A DNA stretch of 17,570 bases from Acidobacteriota bacterium (GCA_027295745.1 JAPUKI010000264.1:1-17570); one strand, 5' to 3'; counted from the stretch's first letter, positions 7,838 through 16,039 are shown. The notes: generated by a model not told the origin, from the sequence alone. Numbers and translations: made by a program.

Positions 7838-8740
7838 ATGACCAGGACTTCAAGTTCAAACAGATTTATCGATCCCCACGTGCTGTCTCGCATCAGAGAC
7901 CTTGAGCTGGTCGCCAAAACCGTAGTGGAGGGATTCCTGACCGGCTTGCATCACTCCCCTTACCATGGCTTTAGTCTGGACTTTGCCGAATATAGAGAAT
8001 ACGCACCGGGTGACGACCCTCGACGAGTGGACTGGATGGTTTATGGCAGAACTGACCGCTTGTACGTCAAAAAGTACGAGGGGGACACCAACACTCAGCT
8101 GTACATCTTGCTTGATGTCAGCAAGAGCATGGGCTTCAGCAGTCAAAAGGTGTCCAAGTTCGACTATGCCCGCTACCTGGCTGCCTCGCTGGCCTACCTT
8201 GCCATGCGACAAAAAGATGCAGCGGGCCTGATTTCATTCGACCGGGATGTGGTCAACCAAGTTCCGCCACGCACGAGGCGAGGGCACTTTTTTACTGTTT
8301 TGAGTCACCTGGAGGGTCTCCAGTTGACCGGACTAACGGACATCAGCGGTGCCATTGAAAAACTTGTCCACCTGATCCGAAGAAGGGCGTTGGTGGTTTT
8401 GATCAGCGATTTTTATCAGGAACTCGCAAAGATTACTAAAACCCTGCGTTTTTTTCACGCTCGCGGAAATGATCTCATTCTCTTTCATGTGCTTGACCCG
8501 GTAGAATTGGAAATGCCGTTTGAGGAAATTTCCACTTTAGAGGACATGGAAACTCAGGAACATCTGTCCTATGTGCCGGAACACTCTCGCACCGCTTACT
8601 TCGATCTGCTCAAAGAGCATATCGAAGGGCTGCGAAAAGAATGTCGCAATATTCACATTGATTACGAGCTTTTGAACACGGAGAAACCCCTGGACCAGGC
8701 ACTGCATCGATACCTGTCAGTCCGGGAGAAACGGTACTGA
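7838..8740 (+). CDS. DUF58 domain protein (VWA-like fold, MoxR partner)
   Basis: Seen: the DUF58 signature YREYAPGDDPRRVDW (52-66), followed by a VWA-like strand with D93-V-S95-K-S97 (MIDAS-like), then a FDRDV strand and a LTDISGAIEKL segment. No membrane helices are evident, so it should be cytoplasmic. Genes of this family almost always directly follow moxR, as here (one base between stop and start), and the two products are thought to work as a pair. The intact DxSxS motif suggests metal-dependent binding. The ligand and the process served are unknown. Confidence 0.92.
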   Translation: MTRTSSSNRFIDPHVLSRIRDLELVAKTVVEGFLTGLHHSPYHGFSLDFAEYREYAPGDDPRRVDWMVYGRTDRLYVKKYEGDTNTQLYILLDVSKSMGFSSQKVSKFDYARYLAASLAYLAMRQKDAAGLISFDRDVVNQVPPRTRRGHFFTVLSHLEGLQLTGLTDISGAIEKLVHLIRRRALVVLISDFYQELAKITKTLRFFHARGNDLILFHVLDPVELEMPFEEISTLEDMETQEHLSYVPEHSRTAYFDLLKEHIEGLRKECRNIHIDYELLNTEKPLDQALHRYLSVREKRY

Positions 8741-8745
8741 GCGTT

Positions 8746-10806
8746 ATGCTGTTTTTAACTCCACTGTTTTTGATCGGTGCACTGGCGGTGGGGGTCCCCA
8801 TCTTCTTACATCTGGTTCACCGGGAGAAGACCAAGCGCACTCCTTTTGCCTCCCTCATGTTCATACGCAAGATTCCCTTCAAGGAGCTGCGGCGGCGACG
8901 TCTGACTCACCTTTTTTTGCTCTTCCTGCGCTGTCTCGGCATTCTCCTTTTAGTTTTGGCCTTTGGGCGACCGGTGGTCACTGGAATGTGGCTGAATCAG
9001 GTTAATCCTCTGCTGGCCCGCTCTGTTGTGATTCTCATCGATCACTCTCTCAGCATGACGCCCCAGCCCATTTGGGATGCTGCGCTGCAGGCGGCTGAGG
9101 AAAAGATTCAATCTCTGAGCCAGGCCGACGAGGCGTTGATTGTCCAGTTTGGTGAATCAGCTGAGGTCCTTTCCCAGTGGGAGGAATCTCCCCAGCAGCT
9201 GCGAGAAATTTTAGGGCGTACCCAACCCTCCTTTGAAGCGACCTCCTACGTGGAAGCCCTGCGAGTTGCAGTGGATCAGCTCGACGAGGCCCGAAACATC
9301 AAGAAGGAAATTTACCTGATCACAGATTTACAGCATGCCGGAATGGCAGCTGCAGCAGGCTGGAGAGTCCCGGTTGATGTTTCTGTTGAGATCGAGAATG
9401 TGGGCCGTGAGATTCCGAATCTCTTCGTTGAGGAGGTCCGCGTGGAGAGGGAAGTTTTTACAAACCAGTACCCCCATGTGATCCTGGCTCGCCTGAGAGG
9501 TAATCCCGAGCAGCCCATAGAGGGCGAAGCACAGCTTTTTGTGGAAGGTAATCTGATCGATCGAGCCACCTTTAAAATGGGCAGCGAAGGTGCAGTGAAT
9601 GTGACCTTTAAACCCTTCGATCTGGAGGAGGGCGTCTCGCGGGGAAAAATCGTCATCGAACCTACCGATGAGCTGCCTGCCGACAACGATTATTACTTTG
9701 TGGTGGAAAAACAAGAACCTCGCCGCATCCTGGTTCTTCAGGATAAAGACACCTCCTCGGCATTTTATCTTGAGAGTGCTCTTTCCGCTGGCGAGAACCT
9801 GCCATTTGCCGTGGAGCTGTCTGTTTCACCCGGCCCCAGCGAAATCAATGCCTCAGACACTCCTCTGGTGGTGCTCAATGACCTGCGCCAACCGCCCAAC
9901 CTCTCCCGGCTGCAGTCCTACGTTGAAAGCGGGGGAGGTCTGATCGTGGTCCTCAGCAACAGTGTTCTGGGAGAGGCTTACAATCGCCAATGGGCCGAAC
10001 TGCTTCCTGTGGAATTGCTGGAGCGGAACTTTGTTCGCAGCCAAACCAAACCTTTTACCTCCATCACCCAAGTCAACTGGGAGCATCCCATCTTCTGGAT
10101 TTTCCAGGATGTGCACAAGACAGCCATTGCCAGCACCCAGTTCTACAGCTATTGGCAACTCCTGCCAAAACAGGATGCCACGGTTTTGGCTCGCTTTAGC
10201 GAAGGGGATCCGGCTCTGGTTGAACAATCAGTTGGAAAAGGCCGGGTATTGGTCTTTGCTTCTTCGCTGGATCCGATCTGGACAGATTTTCCACTACGCA
10301 GTGCTTATGTTCCATTCTGGTACCGCATGGCACAATATGCAGGCCGCTGGCAGACAACCCCGGCAGCACTTCAGATCAATCAAGTTTTGTCCGTGGAAGA
10401 CTCACTCAATGACTCTTCTGAGGGAACCTCAGGAGCCTGGAACTTGATCGATCCACGAGGTCAACGGGTCCTGGGGCTGAGCGATGAAAAGCCCGGCTTT
10501 ATTCAGTTAAAGATGCCGGGGCACTACGAAATACGGAGTAACAAAGGGACCGACTGGGTTGCCGTGAATACTCCACCCGAGGAGTCTGACCTGAGTGCTG
10601 TGGCAGTGGAGGAATTTCAGGCGGTTTTCGTTCCCCGTGAAGCGCGCGTGGAAACTGAAATCAGCCTGGAGCAATCGGTACGGGAGACGGACCGACAGCA
10701 GTCACTGTGGTGGCTTTTCCTGCTGGTGGGCGTGGCGGTCTTCATGGCTGAGTGGCTGGTGGCCAACCGGATCCGCCCAGCAAGTGGTGTGCAACAGGAA
10801 TCCTGA
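8746..10806 (+). CDS. BatA-type N-terminal membrane domain and VWA protein
   Basis: Seen: a typical BatA N-terminal region with a first hydrophobic segment (2-24), a basic linker (HREKTKRTPFASLMFIRKIP) and a second helix (about 54-74). A VWA domain follows with MIDAS D99-H-S101-L-S103, then beta-rich regions. A stretch containing ESGGGLIVVLSN resembles the GATase-like fold seen in the first gene. One C-terminal helix lies at about 653-673. Topology mirrors the first gene of the operon: two N-terminal helices, a large periplasmic body and a C-terminal anchor, so the two may be paralogous partners. It starts five bases after the DUF58 stop; no strong Shine-Dalgarno is visible, so coupling is likely. 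Bat-type proteins are linked by genetics to envelope stress tolerance in some bacteria, but a role here is inference. Confidence 0.88.
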   Translation: MLFLTPLFLIGALAVGVPIFLHLVHREKTKRTPFASLMFIRKIPFKELRRRRLTHLFLLFLRCLGILLLVLAFGRPVVTGMWLNQVNPLLARSVVILIDHSLSMTPQPIWDAALQAAEEKIQSLSQADEALIVQFGESAEVLSQWEESPQQLREILGRTQPSFEATSYVEALRVAVDQLDEARNIKKEIYLITDLQHAGMAAAAGWRVPVDVSVEIENVGREIPNLFVEEVRVEREVFTNQYPHVILARLRGNPEQPIEGEAQLFVEGNLIDRATFKMGSEGAVNVTFKPFDLEEGVSRGKIVIEPTDELPADNDYYFVVEKQEPRRILVLQDKDTSSAFYLESALSAGENLPFAVELSVSPGPSEINASDTPLVVLNDLRQPPNLSRLQSYVESGGGLIVVLSNSVLGEAYNRQWAELLPVELLERNFVRSQTKPFTSITQVNWEHPIFWIFQDVHKTAIASTQFYSYWQLLPKQDATVLARFSEGDPALVEQSVGKGRVLVFASSLDPIWTDFPLRSAYVPFWYRMAQYAGRWQTTPAALQINQVLSVEDSLNDSSEGTSGAWNLIDPRGQRVLGLSDEKPGFIQLKMPGHYEIRSNKGTDWVAVNTPPEESDLSAVAVEEFQAVFVPREARVETEISLEQSVRETDRQQSLWWLFLLVGVAVFMAEWLVANRIRPASGVQQES

Positions 10807-10815
10807 TTGTGAGAA

Positions 10816-10850
10816 GTAGAGAGAAAATAGTAATATGGAAGGTAGAGAGA
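10816..10850 (+). promoter_or_regulatory. Duplicated GTAGAGAGA element before the DUF4175-like gene
   Basis: The 9-mer occurs twice, at 10816-10824 and 10842-10850, once before each of the two candidate start codons (10835 and 10853). This makes it a candidate ribosome-loading element and leaves the true start ambiguous. Confidence 0.4.
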
Positions 10851-13800
10851 CTATGAACAACAGCATCACACAGACCATTGGCCGGGCCAGGAGAAAGCTC
10901 CAACTGGAGCGTCTCGTCAAGGGAGCCGCCATCCTGATCGCCTTTCTCCTGTTGGGTTCCTTCCTTTCCACTTTTCTTATGGCCCGCTATAACTTCTCTG
11001 ATGGGGCACTGTGGTGGAGCCGTTTGGTTGGGATCTTGGGCTCGCTGTTGTTGTTCGGCTACTACATTTTGCGTCCTCTCTGGTACTCACCTTCAAAAGG
11101 ACAGGTCGCTCGTTTTCTGGAGGAACGGTATCCACAACTGGAAGAACGAGTGTCGACTGCCGTTGAAATCAAGAACACCGCTTCTCAGGTCCATCCGGAG
11201 CTTCAAAGACTGATTCGAGGCGACGCGCGCAAGCAACTGGCTAAAATCTCCCAACCTGGACTCTATTACCGGCAAAGGAGCCTTGTCTCCCTGGTGGCTT
11301 TATTTTCTTCTCTGGCCATCTTTACTTTCGTCTTTCTCAAGGGTCCCGAGGTTTATCCTTACAGCCTGAACAAATTATTGCTCTGGTATGATGATTCGCA
11401 AGCTCCCATCTATTCCATTGAGGTGACTCCGGGCAACGTCACAGTGGGAAAACGTTCCGACCAGGAAATTCGAGCCAGCCTGAAGGGCTTCGATTCAGAG
11501 ACAGCGCGGCTGATGGTCCGCTATGAGAATCAACCCCAATGGGAAGAGACCACCATGCGGCCAGATCCCCAGGGAGGGGATTTTGTTTTTATCTTTTTTG
11601 ATATTCGGGATCCCGTCGACTACTACGTCCTCGCCGACGGAATCCAATCGGAAACCTACACCCTTGAGGTTTCAGAAATCCCCCGTGTTGAAGCCCTGAC
11701 AGTGGTACTTCAATTCCCGGGCTACACCGGTCTGGAAAACCTGACAATGGAAGATGATGGTGACATCCGGGCACTGGTGGGAACCCAGGCTGAGCTTTTC
11801 ATCCGAGCCGATCAGCCCGTTCAGGGCGGGAAGATCAACTTGGAACGAGGTGGAGAAGTCTCCCTGGAGCTTCTGTCACCTCGGGAGCTGCGTGGGGTAT
11901 TCGAGATCAGCGAAGACGACTACTATCGGATCCACTTTCAAGACCAGGAGGACTTTTGGAATCCGGCTTCTGATGAGTATCTGATCCAGGCCCTCGAGGA
12001 TCAACCTCCCATTGTGAGCTTTACCCGCCCGGGTCGCGATCAGAAAGTGACCAATATCGAGGAGATCTTCGCCCAGATCAAGGCTGAGGATGACTACGCA
12101 GTAACCGAGCTAGCGCTGCGTTTTTCCCTGAATGGAGACCCTGAGCAGGAAGCTCATTTGGATTACCCCCAGGGCTCAAGTTCCTTCTCGACTTCCCACA
12201 CTTTTTATCTGGAAGAGTTTGATCTCCAGCCCGGAGATTTCATCTCCTACTACGCGGAGGCCCGAGACGCAGTTTCTTCCTCGGCCACCGACATCTACTT
12301 TCTCGAAGTCGAACCTTTCGATCGGGAATATTACCAATCTCAGCAGTCAGGTGGGGGCGGGGGTGGTGGCGGCCAGCGGGAGAACATTGACTTCTCGAAA
12401 CGGCAAAAGGAACTCATCGCCGCCACTTTCAAACTGGAACGAGACCGCGAACGTTATTCCGAGAGTGAGTTTGACGAGGACAGCCAAACTTTGGCTCTGG
12501 TTCAACAACGGCTTCAGTCGGAGGTCGAAACCGTTATAGATCGGATGGAGCGCCGCAGCGCAGCAGTGACGGATCCCCGCTTTCAGAAGATGGCCGACCA
12601 CTTGAAAGAGGCCATCACTCACATGGAACCGGCACACCACCATCTGAATCAGCTTGAGACCAAGGAAGCTCTACCGGAAGAGCAAAAATCGCTCCAGCAG
12701 CTACTGCGTGCCGAGGCTCTTTTTAAGGAAATCCAGGTCGCTTTCTCCCAGAACCGGGGCGGAGGAGGGGCTTCAGCCCAGGATCTGGCGGACTTGGTTG
12801 ATCTCGAGCTGGACAGGACCAAGAACCAGTATGAGACCCTGCAGCAGAATCGCGAGTCCGATCGCGAGCAGGCCCTGGATGAGGCCCTGGAAAAACTCAA
12901 GGAATTGGCCAGGCGCCAGGAGCAGCTTGTGGAACGACACCGTCAGCAGGCCATGCAAGGATCCTCCGGTTCCAATATGTCTCAACAGGAATTGATCGAA
13001 GAGGCAGAGCGGGTAGCCCGCGAACTGGAACGCCTGTCACGGCAACAGCAGGATCCCCAGCTGCAGAATATCAGCCGCAATTTGAGGCAGGCTGTGCGCG
13101 ATATGCGTCGAGCCCAGTCCAGTGGTGAGAACAACCAGGAGGCTCAGATGCGTGCTCAGCAAGCCTTGGAGCGGCTTCAGGAGGCCCGGGAGGGTCTAGG
13201 ACAACAGCGCCGCGAGCAGCTCGCTGACGATCTAGAGCAGCTCAAGGAGCAGTCTCAACGCCTGGTAGAAGGGCAAAGGGAAGTGCTGGATCAGATTGAG
13301 GATCTCAACGACGCCGTCCGCTCGGGGAGGCTCGACGAGAACTCTATCCGGCAGCTCCGCAGTGTGCTGCGCGACAAAGCCGAACTGCAGGAAGATCTTC
13401 AACAGCTGGAAGGAAACCTCCATGAAGGTGCTCGGAAAATGGAGTCCAACCAAACTGCAGCCTCGCGCAAACTCAAGCAAGCGGCACTGGACATACGCGA
13501 TCAACGGATCCCGGAAAAGATGGAAGACGGAACCAACCTTCTGGCACGCGGCTGGACAGACATGGCCCATGAGCGTGAGCGGGGAATCATGGGGGATCTG
13601 GAGCAATTGGCCAACATGATTCGGGATGCCGAGAGAGCTCTGGGATCGGGCACTGAAGAGACTCCACGGGAGCGATTGCAGCGCGCTCTGGGTCAGGTGG
13701 GGTCCCTGGTGGAAAATCTCGAGTCACTGGAAGACCGCGCCTCGGGTAACAGTCAGGAAAGTCAGGATCAAGAGCAACAGCAGGGGCAGCAGCAAGGGCA

Positions 13801-14257
13801 GCAACCGGGAGAGCAGCCGGGACAGCAGGGCTCAGAGTCGGCCCAGGGCGGTCAATCTCCAACCGGTGTCTCTCGTCAAGCGGGAAGGAATCCCAACACT
13901 ACCGGAGTCGATCCTCGCCAGGTGGGACGGGAGTGGCAAGAGCGCCTGCAGGATGCCGAGGACTTACGCGGCCTGATGGAGGGGCGTCCCGAGTTGGGAA
14001 GGGACGTGGCAAGTTTGATCCGGAGAATGCGTCTGTTGGATGCCCAGCGTCTCTTCACTGACGCGGAAGAACTGGCACGGCTCAAGTCTCAGGTTATCGA
14101 TGGCTTTCGCCAGCTGGAATTGGAGATCAACAGAAGCCTGGATGAGGAAGTTGAGAACCTGCTGAGGCTTGTGGATGGAGATGAAGTGCCGCCCGAGTTT
14201 CGCCAGAGAGTCGAAGAGTACTACCGGTCCCTGGCCAACAGAAGAGAACCCGACTGA
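10835..14257 (+). CDS. DUF4175-like giant coiled-coil membrane protein
   Basis: Seen: three membrane helices near the N-terminus (about 31-50, 61-80, 150-168), then beta-rich extracytoplasmic domains to about residue 490. A nine-glycine linker (about 506-514) follows, then a very long Glu/Arg/Gln-rich coiled-coil region (about 520-960) and a Gln/Gly/Pro-rich flexible linker (about 972-1008). The protein ends in a helical domain (about 1022-1140, with LRGLMEGRPELGRDVASLIR). This architecture matches DUF4175-type proteins found at the end of MoxR/BatA clusters. The coiled coil implies a long periplasmic rod or oligomer; no enzyme motif is evident. An in-frame ATG at 10853, just after a GTAGAGAGA element, is an alternative start that would remove six residues. 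It is the last gene of the operon. Confidence 0.85.
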   Translation: MEGRETMNNSITQTIGRARRKLQLERLVKGAAILIAFLLLGSFLSTFLMARYNFSDGALWWSRLVGILGSLLLFGYYILRPLWYSPSKGQVARFLEERYPQLEERVSTAVEIKNTASQVHPELQRLIRGDARKQLAKISQPGLYYRQRSLVSLVALFSSLAIFTFVFLKGPEVYPYSLNKLLLWYDDSQAPIYSIEVTPGNVTVGKRSDQEIRASLKGFDSETARLMVRYENQPQWEETTMRPDPQGGDFVFIFFDIRDPVDYYVLADGIQSETYTLEVSEIPRVEALTVVLQFPGYTGLENLTMEDDGDIRALVGTQAELFIRADQPVQGGKINLERGGEVSLELLSPRELRGVFEISEDDYYRIHFQDQEDFWNPASDEYLIQALEDQPPIVSFTRPGRDQKVTNIEEIFAQIKAEDDYAVTELALRFSLNGDPEQEAHLDYPQGSSSFSTSHTFYLEEFDLQPGDFISYYAEARDAVSSSATDIYFLEVEPFDREYYQSQQSGGGGGGGGQRENIDFSKRQKELIAATFKLERDRERYSESEFDEDSQTLALVQQRLQSEVETVIDRMERRSAAVTDPRFQKMADHLKEAITHMEPAHHHLNQLETKEALPEEQKSLQQLLRAEALFKEIQVAFSQNRGGGGASAQDLADLVDLELDRTKNQYETLQQNRESDREQALDEALEKLKELARRQEQLVERHRQQAMQGSSGSNMSQQELIEEAERVARELERLSRQQQDPQLQNISRNLRQAVRDMRRAQSSGENNQEAQMRAQQALERLQEAREGLGQQRREQLADDLEQLKEQSQRLVEGQREVLDQIEDLNDAVRSGRLDENSIRQLRSVLRDKAELQEDLQQLEGNLHEGARKMESNQTAASRKLKQAALDIRDQRIPEKMEDGTNLLARGWTDMAHERERGIMGDLEQLANMIRDAERALGSGTEETPRERLQRALGQVGSLVENLESLEDRASGNSQESQDQEQQQGQQQGQQPGEQPGQQGSESAQGGQSPTGVSRQAGRNPNTTGVDPRQVGREWQERLQDAEDLRGLMEGRPELGRDVASLIRRMRLLDAQRLFTDAEELARLKSQVIDGFRQLELEINRSLDEEVENLLRLVDGDEVPPEFRQRVEEYYRSLANRREPD

Positions 14258-14258
14258 G

Positions 14259-14376
14259 TTCGTGAATTCGTGCTTTCGTGCAGTCGCGCTGTCGTAAGTT
14301 TCTGCTTCAGCAGGAGCGATCCCCCGAAGTCACGAACTCACAAAAGCACGAATTCACGAAAGCACGAGACCACACC
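14259..14376. repeat. Octamer-phased inverted repeat array upstream of tRNA-Leu
   Basis: The left arm reads TTCGTGAA-TTCGTGCT-TTCGTGCA (14259-14282), then weaker eight-base units. The right arm has units CACGAACT, CACAAAAG, CACGAATT, CACGAAAG, CACGAGAC (14331-14370), running almost to the tRNA. The arms are reverse complements; 14259-14276 and 14343-14360 pair perfectly over 18 bp, with a 66-nt loop that contains a small CTGC-TTCA-GCAG hairpin (14302-14313). It sits directly after the last operon gene, so it could act as a 3' end structure. The strict 8-nt phase looks more like a dispersed palindromic (REP/MITE-like) element. Confidence 0.75.
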
Positions 14377-14377
14377 T

Positions 14378-14466
14378 GCCGGAGTGGCGGAATTGGCAGA
14401 CGCACCAGACTCAAAATCTGGCGAGGGGTGACTCTCGTGGGGGTTCGACTCCCCCCTCCGGCACCA
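14378..14466 (+). tRNA. tRNA-Leu (anticodon CAA)
   Basis: The acceptor stem GCCGGAG (14378-14384) pairs with CTCCGGC (14456-14462). The anticodon stem CCAGA/TCTGG encloses loop CTCAAAA with anticodon CAA (14412-14414), reading UUG. A class II long variable arm (CGAG...CTCG) and a T arm GGGGG-TTCGACT-CCCCC follow. The discriminator A is at 14463 and CCA is encoded (14464-14466). The long variable arm confirms leucine. It is the probable integration target of the element to its right. Confidence 0.95.
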
Positions 14467-14514
14467 ATAAAAACAACAGCTTGCAACAATCCTGAGTCCC
14501 TCGTTACCACAGCC

Positions 14515-15606
14515 TTATTCTCCTGTCGTCCCGTTTTCGGAACACTGTATATCTTTTAGCTGCCTGATCTCTATTTCCTCACTTTCGTGTATGGATCGAA
14601 TTGCGTGAGATTGAGCGAAATGAGCATAGCGCATGGTCGTTTGAATATCCGCATGCCCGAGTAATTCCTGCACAGTGCGAAGATCCACGCCATGGCGTAC
14701 CCATTGTGTAGCTCGGAAATGGCGCAAGTCATGGAAGCCGACCCAGTCCAGGCCAGCTGATTTCCTTCCCTTCGCAAAGGTTTCCTTGGGATTTCTCCAA
14801 GGCGTCCTGTCGGGTTTCAAAAAGACAGAGGGAACACCGACGATCCGATCCAGCTGGGCCAGCCACCCCAGAGCGTATTGAGTCAGTGGAACATGCCGGA
14901 TTTTTCCGCTCTTTGTCGGCCACTCGACCGTCAAGAGCCTATCCCGCAGATTGATGTGTGACCATTGCAACCTCAACCCCTCAGATTTTCGCAATGCCGT
15001 TTCGCCCAGGAGAGCAACGTAAGCACCAATGGTTAAATCCTCCCGGGCCACAGCTTTCACCAGACTTCTCTCTTCTTCCAAGTCCAGCACCCGCAGAGCC
15101 TTCTTGGGTTCTGGGAGCAGCGAGAATCGCAGTAGTGGATGCATGTCGATTAGTCCTTGATCCAGCGCATAGCTCAGCATGTTCTTGATTACGGCAATTC
15201 CTCTGTTCGTCGTTGCTGCACTCACTTCCTTGCACCGCTTTTGCAAGAACTGATAGCCATGGGCTCGGGTAAAGTCTTTGATACGGAGATGACCAACAAT
15301 TCTCGAAATACTGACCATGGCCTGTTCCTTGAAATCAGGACGGCGATTCTTGGCATGGCAGTATTTCAAATACTCGGTGGAGAACTCTCTCAGTGTCGGA
15401 TTCTTCTCTAATCGGGATCCGCGGGCCAGTTCGGCCTTGAGCTTTCGCCAGGTGCCCATGACAATGGACTCATCAATCCTCTTGAGCAGATTGTTGGCAG
15501 TAGTCTTATTTGGAGCGGTTCTCTTGAACCTGGATCCGTCCGGCCATTGCTTCGTGACATAGATCCGCAGTTTACCCCGGCGATCCCGCCACTCATTAAC
15601 TCCCAT
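14515..15606 (-). CDS. int: Tyrosine recombinase (integrase)
   Basis: Seen: an N-terminal arm/core-binding region (about 1-165) and a catalytic domain with the full set of residues: R206 in TALRKSEG, K232 in the beta-hairpin TKSGK, H292-x-x-R295 in HDLRHFRA, H318 in LLGHAD and nucleophile Y327 in MRYAHF. The enzyme should therefore be active in site-specific integration and excision. Its 3' end stops 49 bases from the tRNA-Leu, the usual position of an integrase at an attachment site. The start is supported by GAGG seven bases upstream and overlaps the end of the excisionase-like gene by 11 nt, so the two are coupled. The short tail after Tyr (36 residues) is a little longer than average. Confidence 0.95.
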   Translation of the reverse strand: MGVNEWRDRRGKLRIYVTKQWPDGSRFKRTAPNKTTANNLLKRIDESIVMGTWRKLKAELARGSRLEKNPTLREFSTEYLKYCHAKNRRPDFKEQAMVSISRIVGHLRIKDFTRAHGYQFLQKRCKEVSAATTNRGIAVIKNMLSYALDQGLIDMHPLLRFSLLPEPKKALRVLDLEEERSLVKAVAREDLTIGAYVALLGETALRKSEGLRLQWSHINLRDRLLTVEWPTKSGKIRHVPLTQYALGWLAQLDRIVGVPSVFLKPDRTPWRNPKETFAKGRKSAGLDWVGFHDLRHFRATQWVRHGVDLRTVQELLGHADIQTTMRYAHFAQSHAIRSIHESEEIEIRQLKDIQCSENGTTGE

Positions 15607-15835
15607 TGGTTAGCCTCGCTCTGGATGGATTATAGTCCTCAAGCGACTCGATGTAACGGTCAAGTTCCTCCAGCAGGTAAACTTTTCTATTGCGCATCCA
15701 CTTAGCTTGTAGCTGACCTTCATCTGTTATTTTCTTCAGCGTTTGCGGATGCACATCCAGATAACGCGATGCTGCCTTAGGACTGAACAGCCGCTGGTTG
15801 GGAACTTGGATTAATGCTACGGGCTTACCGATCAT
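15596..15835 (-). CDS. Excisionase-like HTH DNA-binding protein
   Basis: Seen: 79 residues with a MerR/excisionase-type winged helix-turn-helix: LFSPKAASRYLDVHPQTL is the HTH, followed by the wing (LQAKWMRNRKVYLLEELDRYIES). This is the HTH_17-like pattern found in phage excisionases and small regulators. Overlap with the integrase start and the same orientation strongly suggest a recombination directionality factor or a regulator of the integrase. The ATG at 15835 has only a weak AGG ten bases upstream, so its efficiency may depend on upstream translation. Confidence 0.8.
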   Translation of the reverse strand: MIGKPVALIQVPNQRLFSPKAASRYLDVHPQTLKKITDEGQLQAKWMRNRKVYLLEELDRYIESLEDYNPSRARLTNGS

Positions 15836-16032
15836 GGGTTCGGGCCTCTGGGTAGAGGATGTAGTAGATGTAGTAGGTTCTCCGGAGGGTATGGGGAAAG
15901 GCTATCCTGACAGAGGAAGAGTTCGACCTGTACCGCTTTCCGCCCCTCTCCTCTTATATTACTTACTACACTTACTACAAAGGGCGTAACTACTACTATT
16001 ATCAATAAGTTAAAGTGTAGTAGGTTACTCAA
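15832..16032 (-). CDS. Possible 66-residue ORF bridging the spacer (doubtful)
   Basis: A TTG-initiated frame begins with TTGA overlapping the stop of the DUF3631-type gene, six bases after GGAGG, and ends with ATGA overlapping the excisionase-like start. The neat coupling on both sides is suggestive. The product, however, is low in information: V/L-rich at the N-terminus and LLHLLH/P-rich at the end, produced by CTACTAC repeats read as codons. A repeat-rich regulatory spacer is at least as likely as a gene. Confidence 0.2.
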   Translation of the reverse strand: MSNLLHFNLLIIVVVTPFVVSVVSNIRGEGRKAVQVELFLCQDSLSPYPPENLLHLLHPLPRGPNP

Positions 16033-16039
16033 CTACTAC
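15861..16039. repeat. GTAGTA/TACTAC repeat cluster with 11-bp direct repeat
   Basis: TGTAGTAGGTT occurs twice in the same orientation, at 15869-15879 and 16016-16026. Related units lie between and around them: GTAGTAGAT (15861-15869), ACTTACTAC (15961-15969), CTTACTACA (15971-15979), AACTACTACT (15988-15997) and AACTACTACC (16030-16039). Units occur in both orientations in the 190-nt gap upstream of the excisionase-like gene. Binding sites for the HTH protein or integrase arm domain, or an iteron-type origin, are possible. Confidence 0.5.
15953..15980 (-). promoter_or_regulatory. Candidate promoter for the excisionase-like/integrase pair
   Basis: On the minus strand TTGTAG (15980-15975) and TATAAG (15958-15953) are separated by 16 nt, matching four of six and five of six sigma70-type consensus bases. 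It lies about 118 nt upstream of the excisionase-like start, inside the TACTAC repeat cluster, so a protein bound to the repeats could control it. Confidence 0.35.

Noticed and set aside
6949..7917. Long 322-codon open frame on the minus strand
   Set aside because: It lies antisense to the clear moxR gene with all AAA+ motifs on the + strand; the translation shows no family features.
13752..13845. CAG-rich tract as a tandem DNA repeat element
   Set aside because: The CAG/CAA/GGG codons are irregular and encode a Gln/Gly linker in frame within a normal coding region.
14259..14370. CRISPR-like array
   Set aside because: The repeated unit is only 8 nt with no spacers and the two halves are inverted, which does not fit CRISPR repeats.
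14278..14559. 93-codon + strand frame over the repeat array and tRNA
   Set aside because: It crosses the whole tRNA-Leu gene and the inverted repeat; the product is not protein-like and the DNA is explained by RNA and repeat features.
15832..16032. Firm small gene between the ATPase and the excisionase-like gene
   Set aside because: Kept only as a low-confidence feature because the residues largely reflect CTACTAC repeats and no family resemblance is visible.
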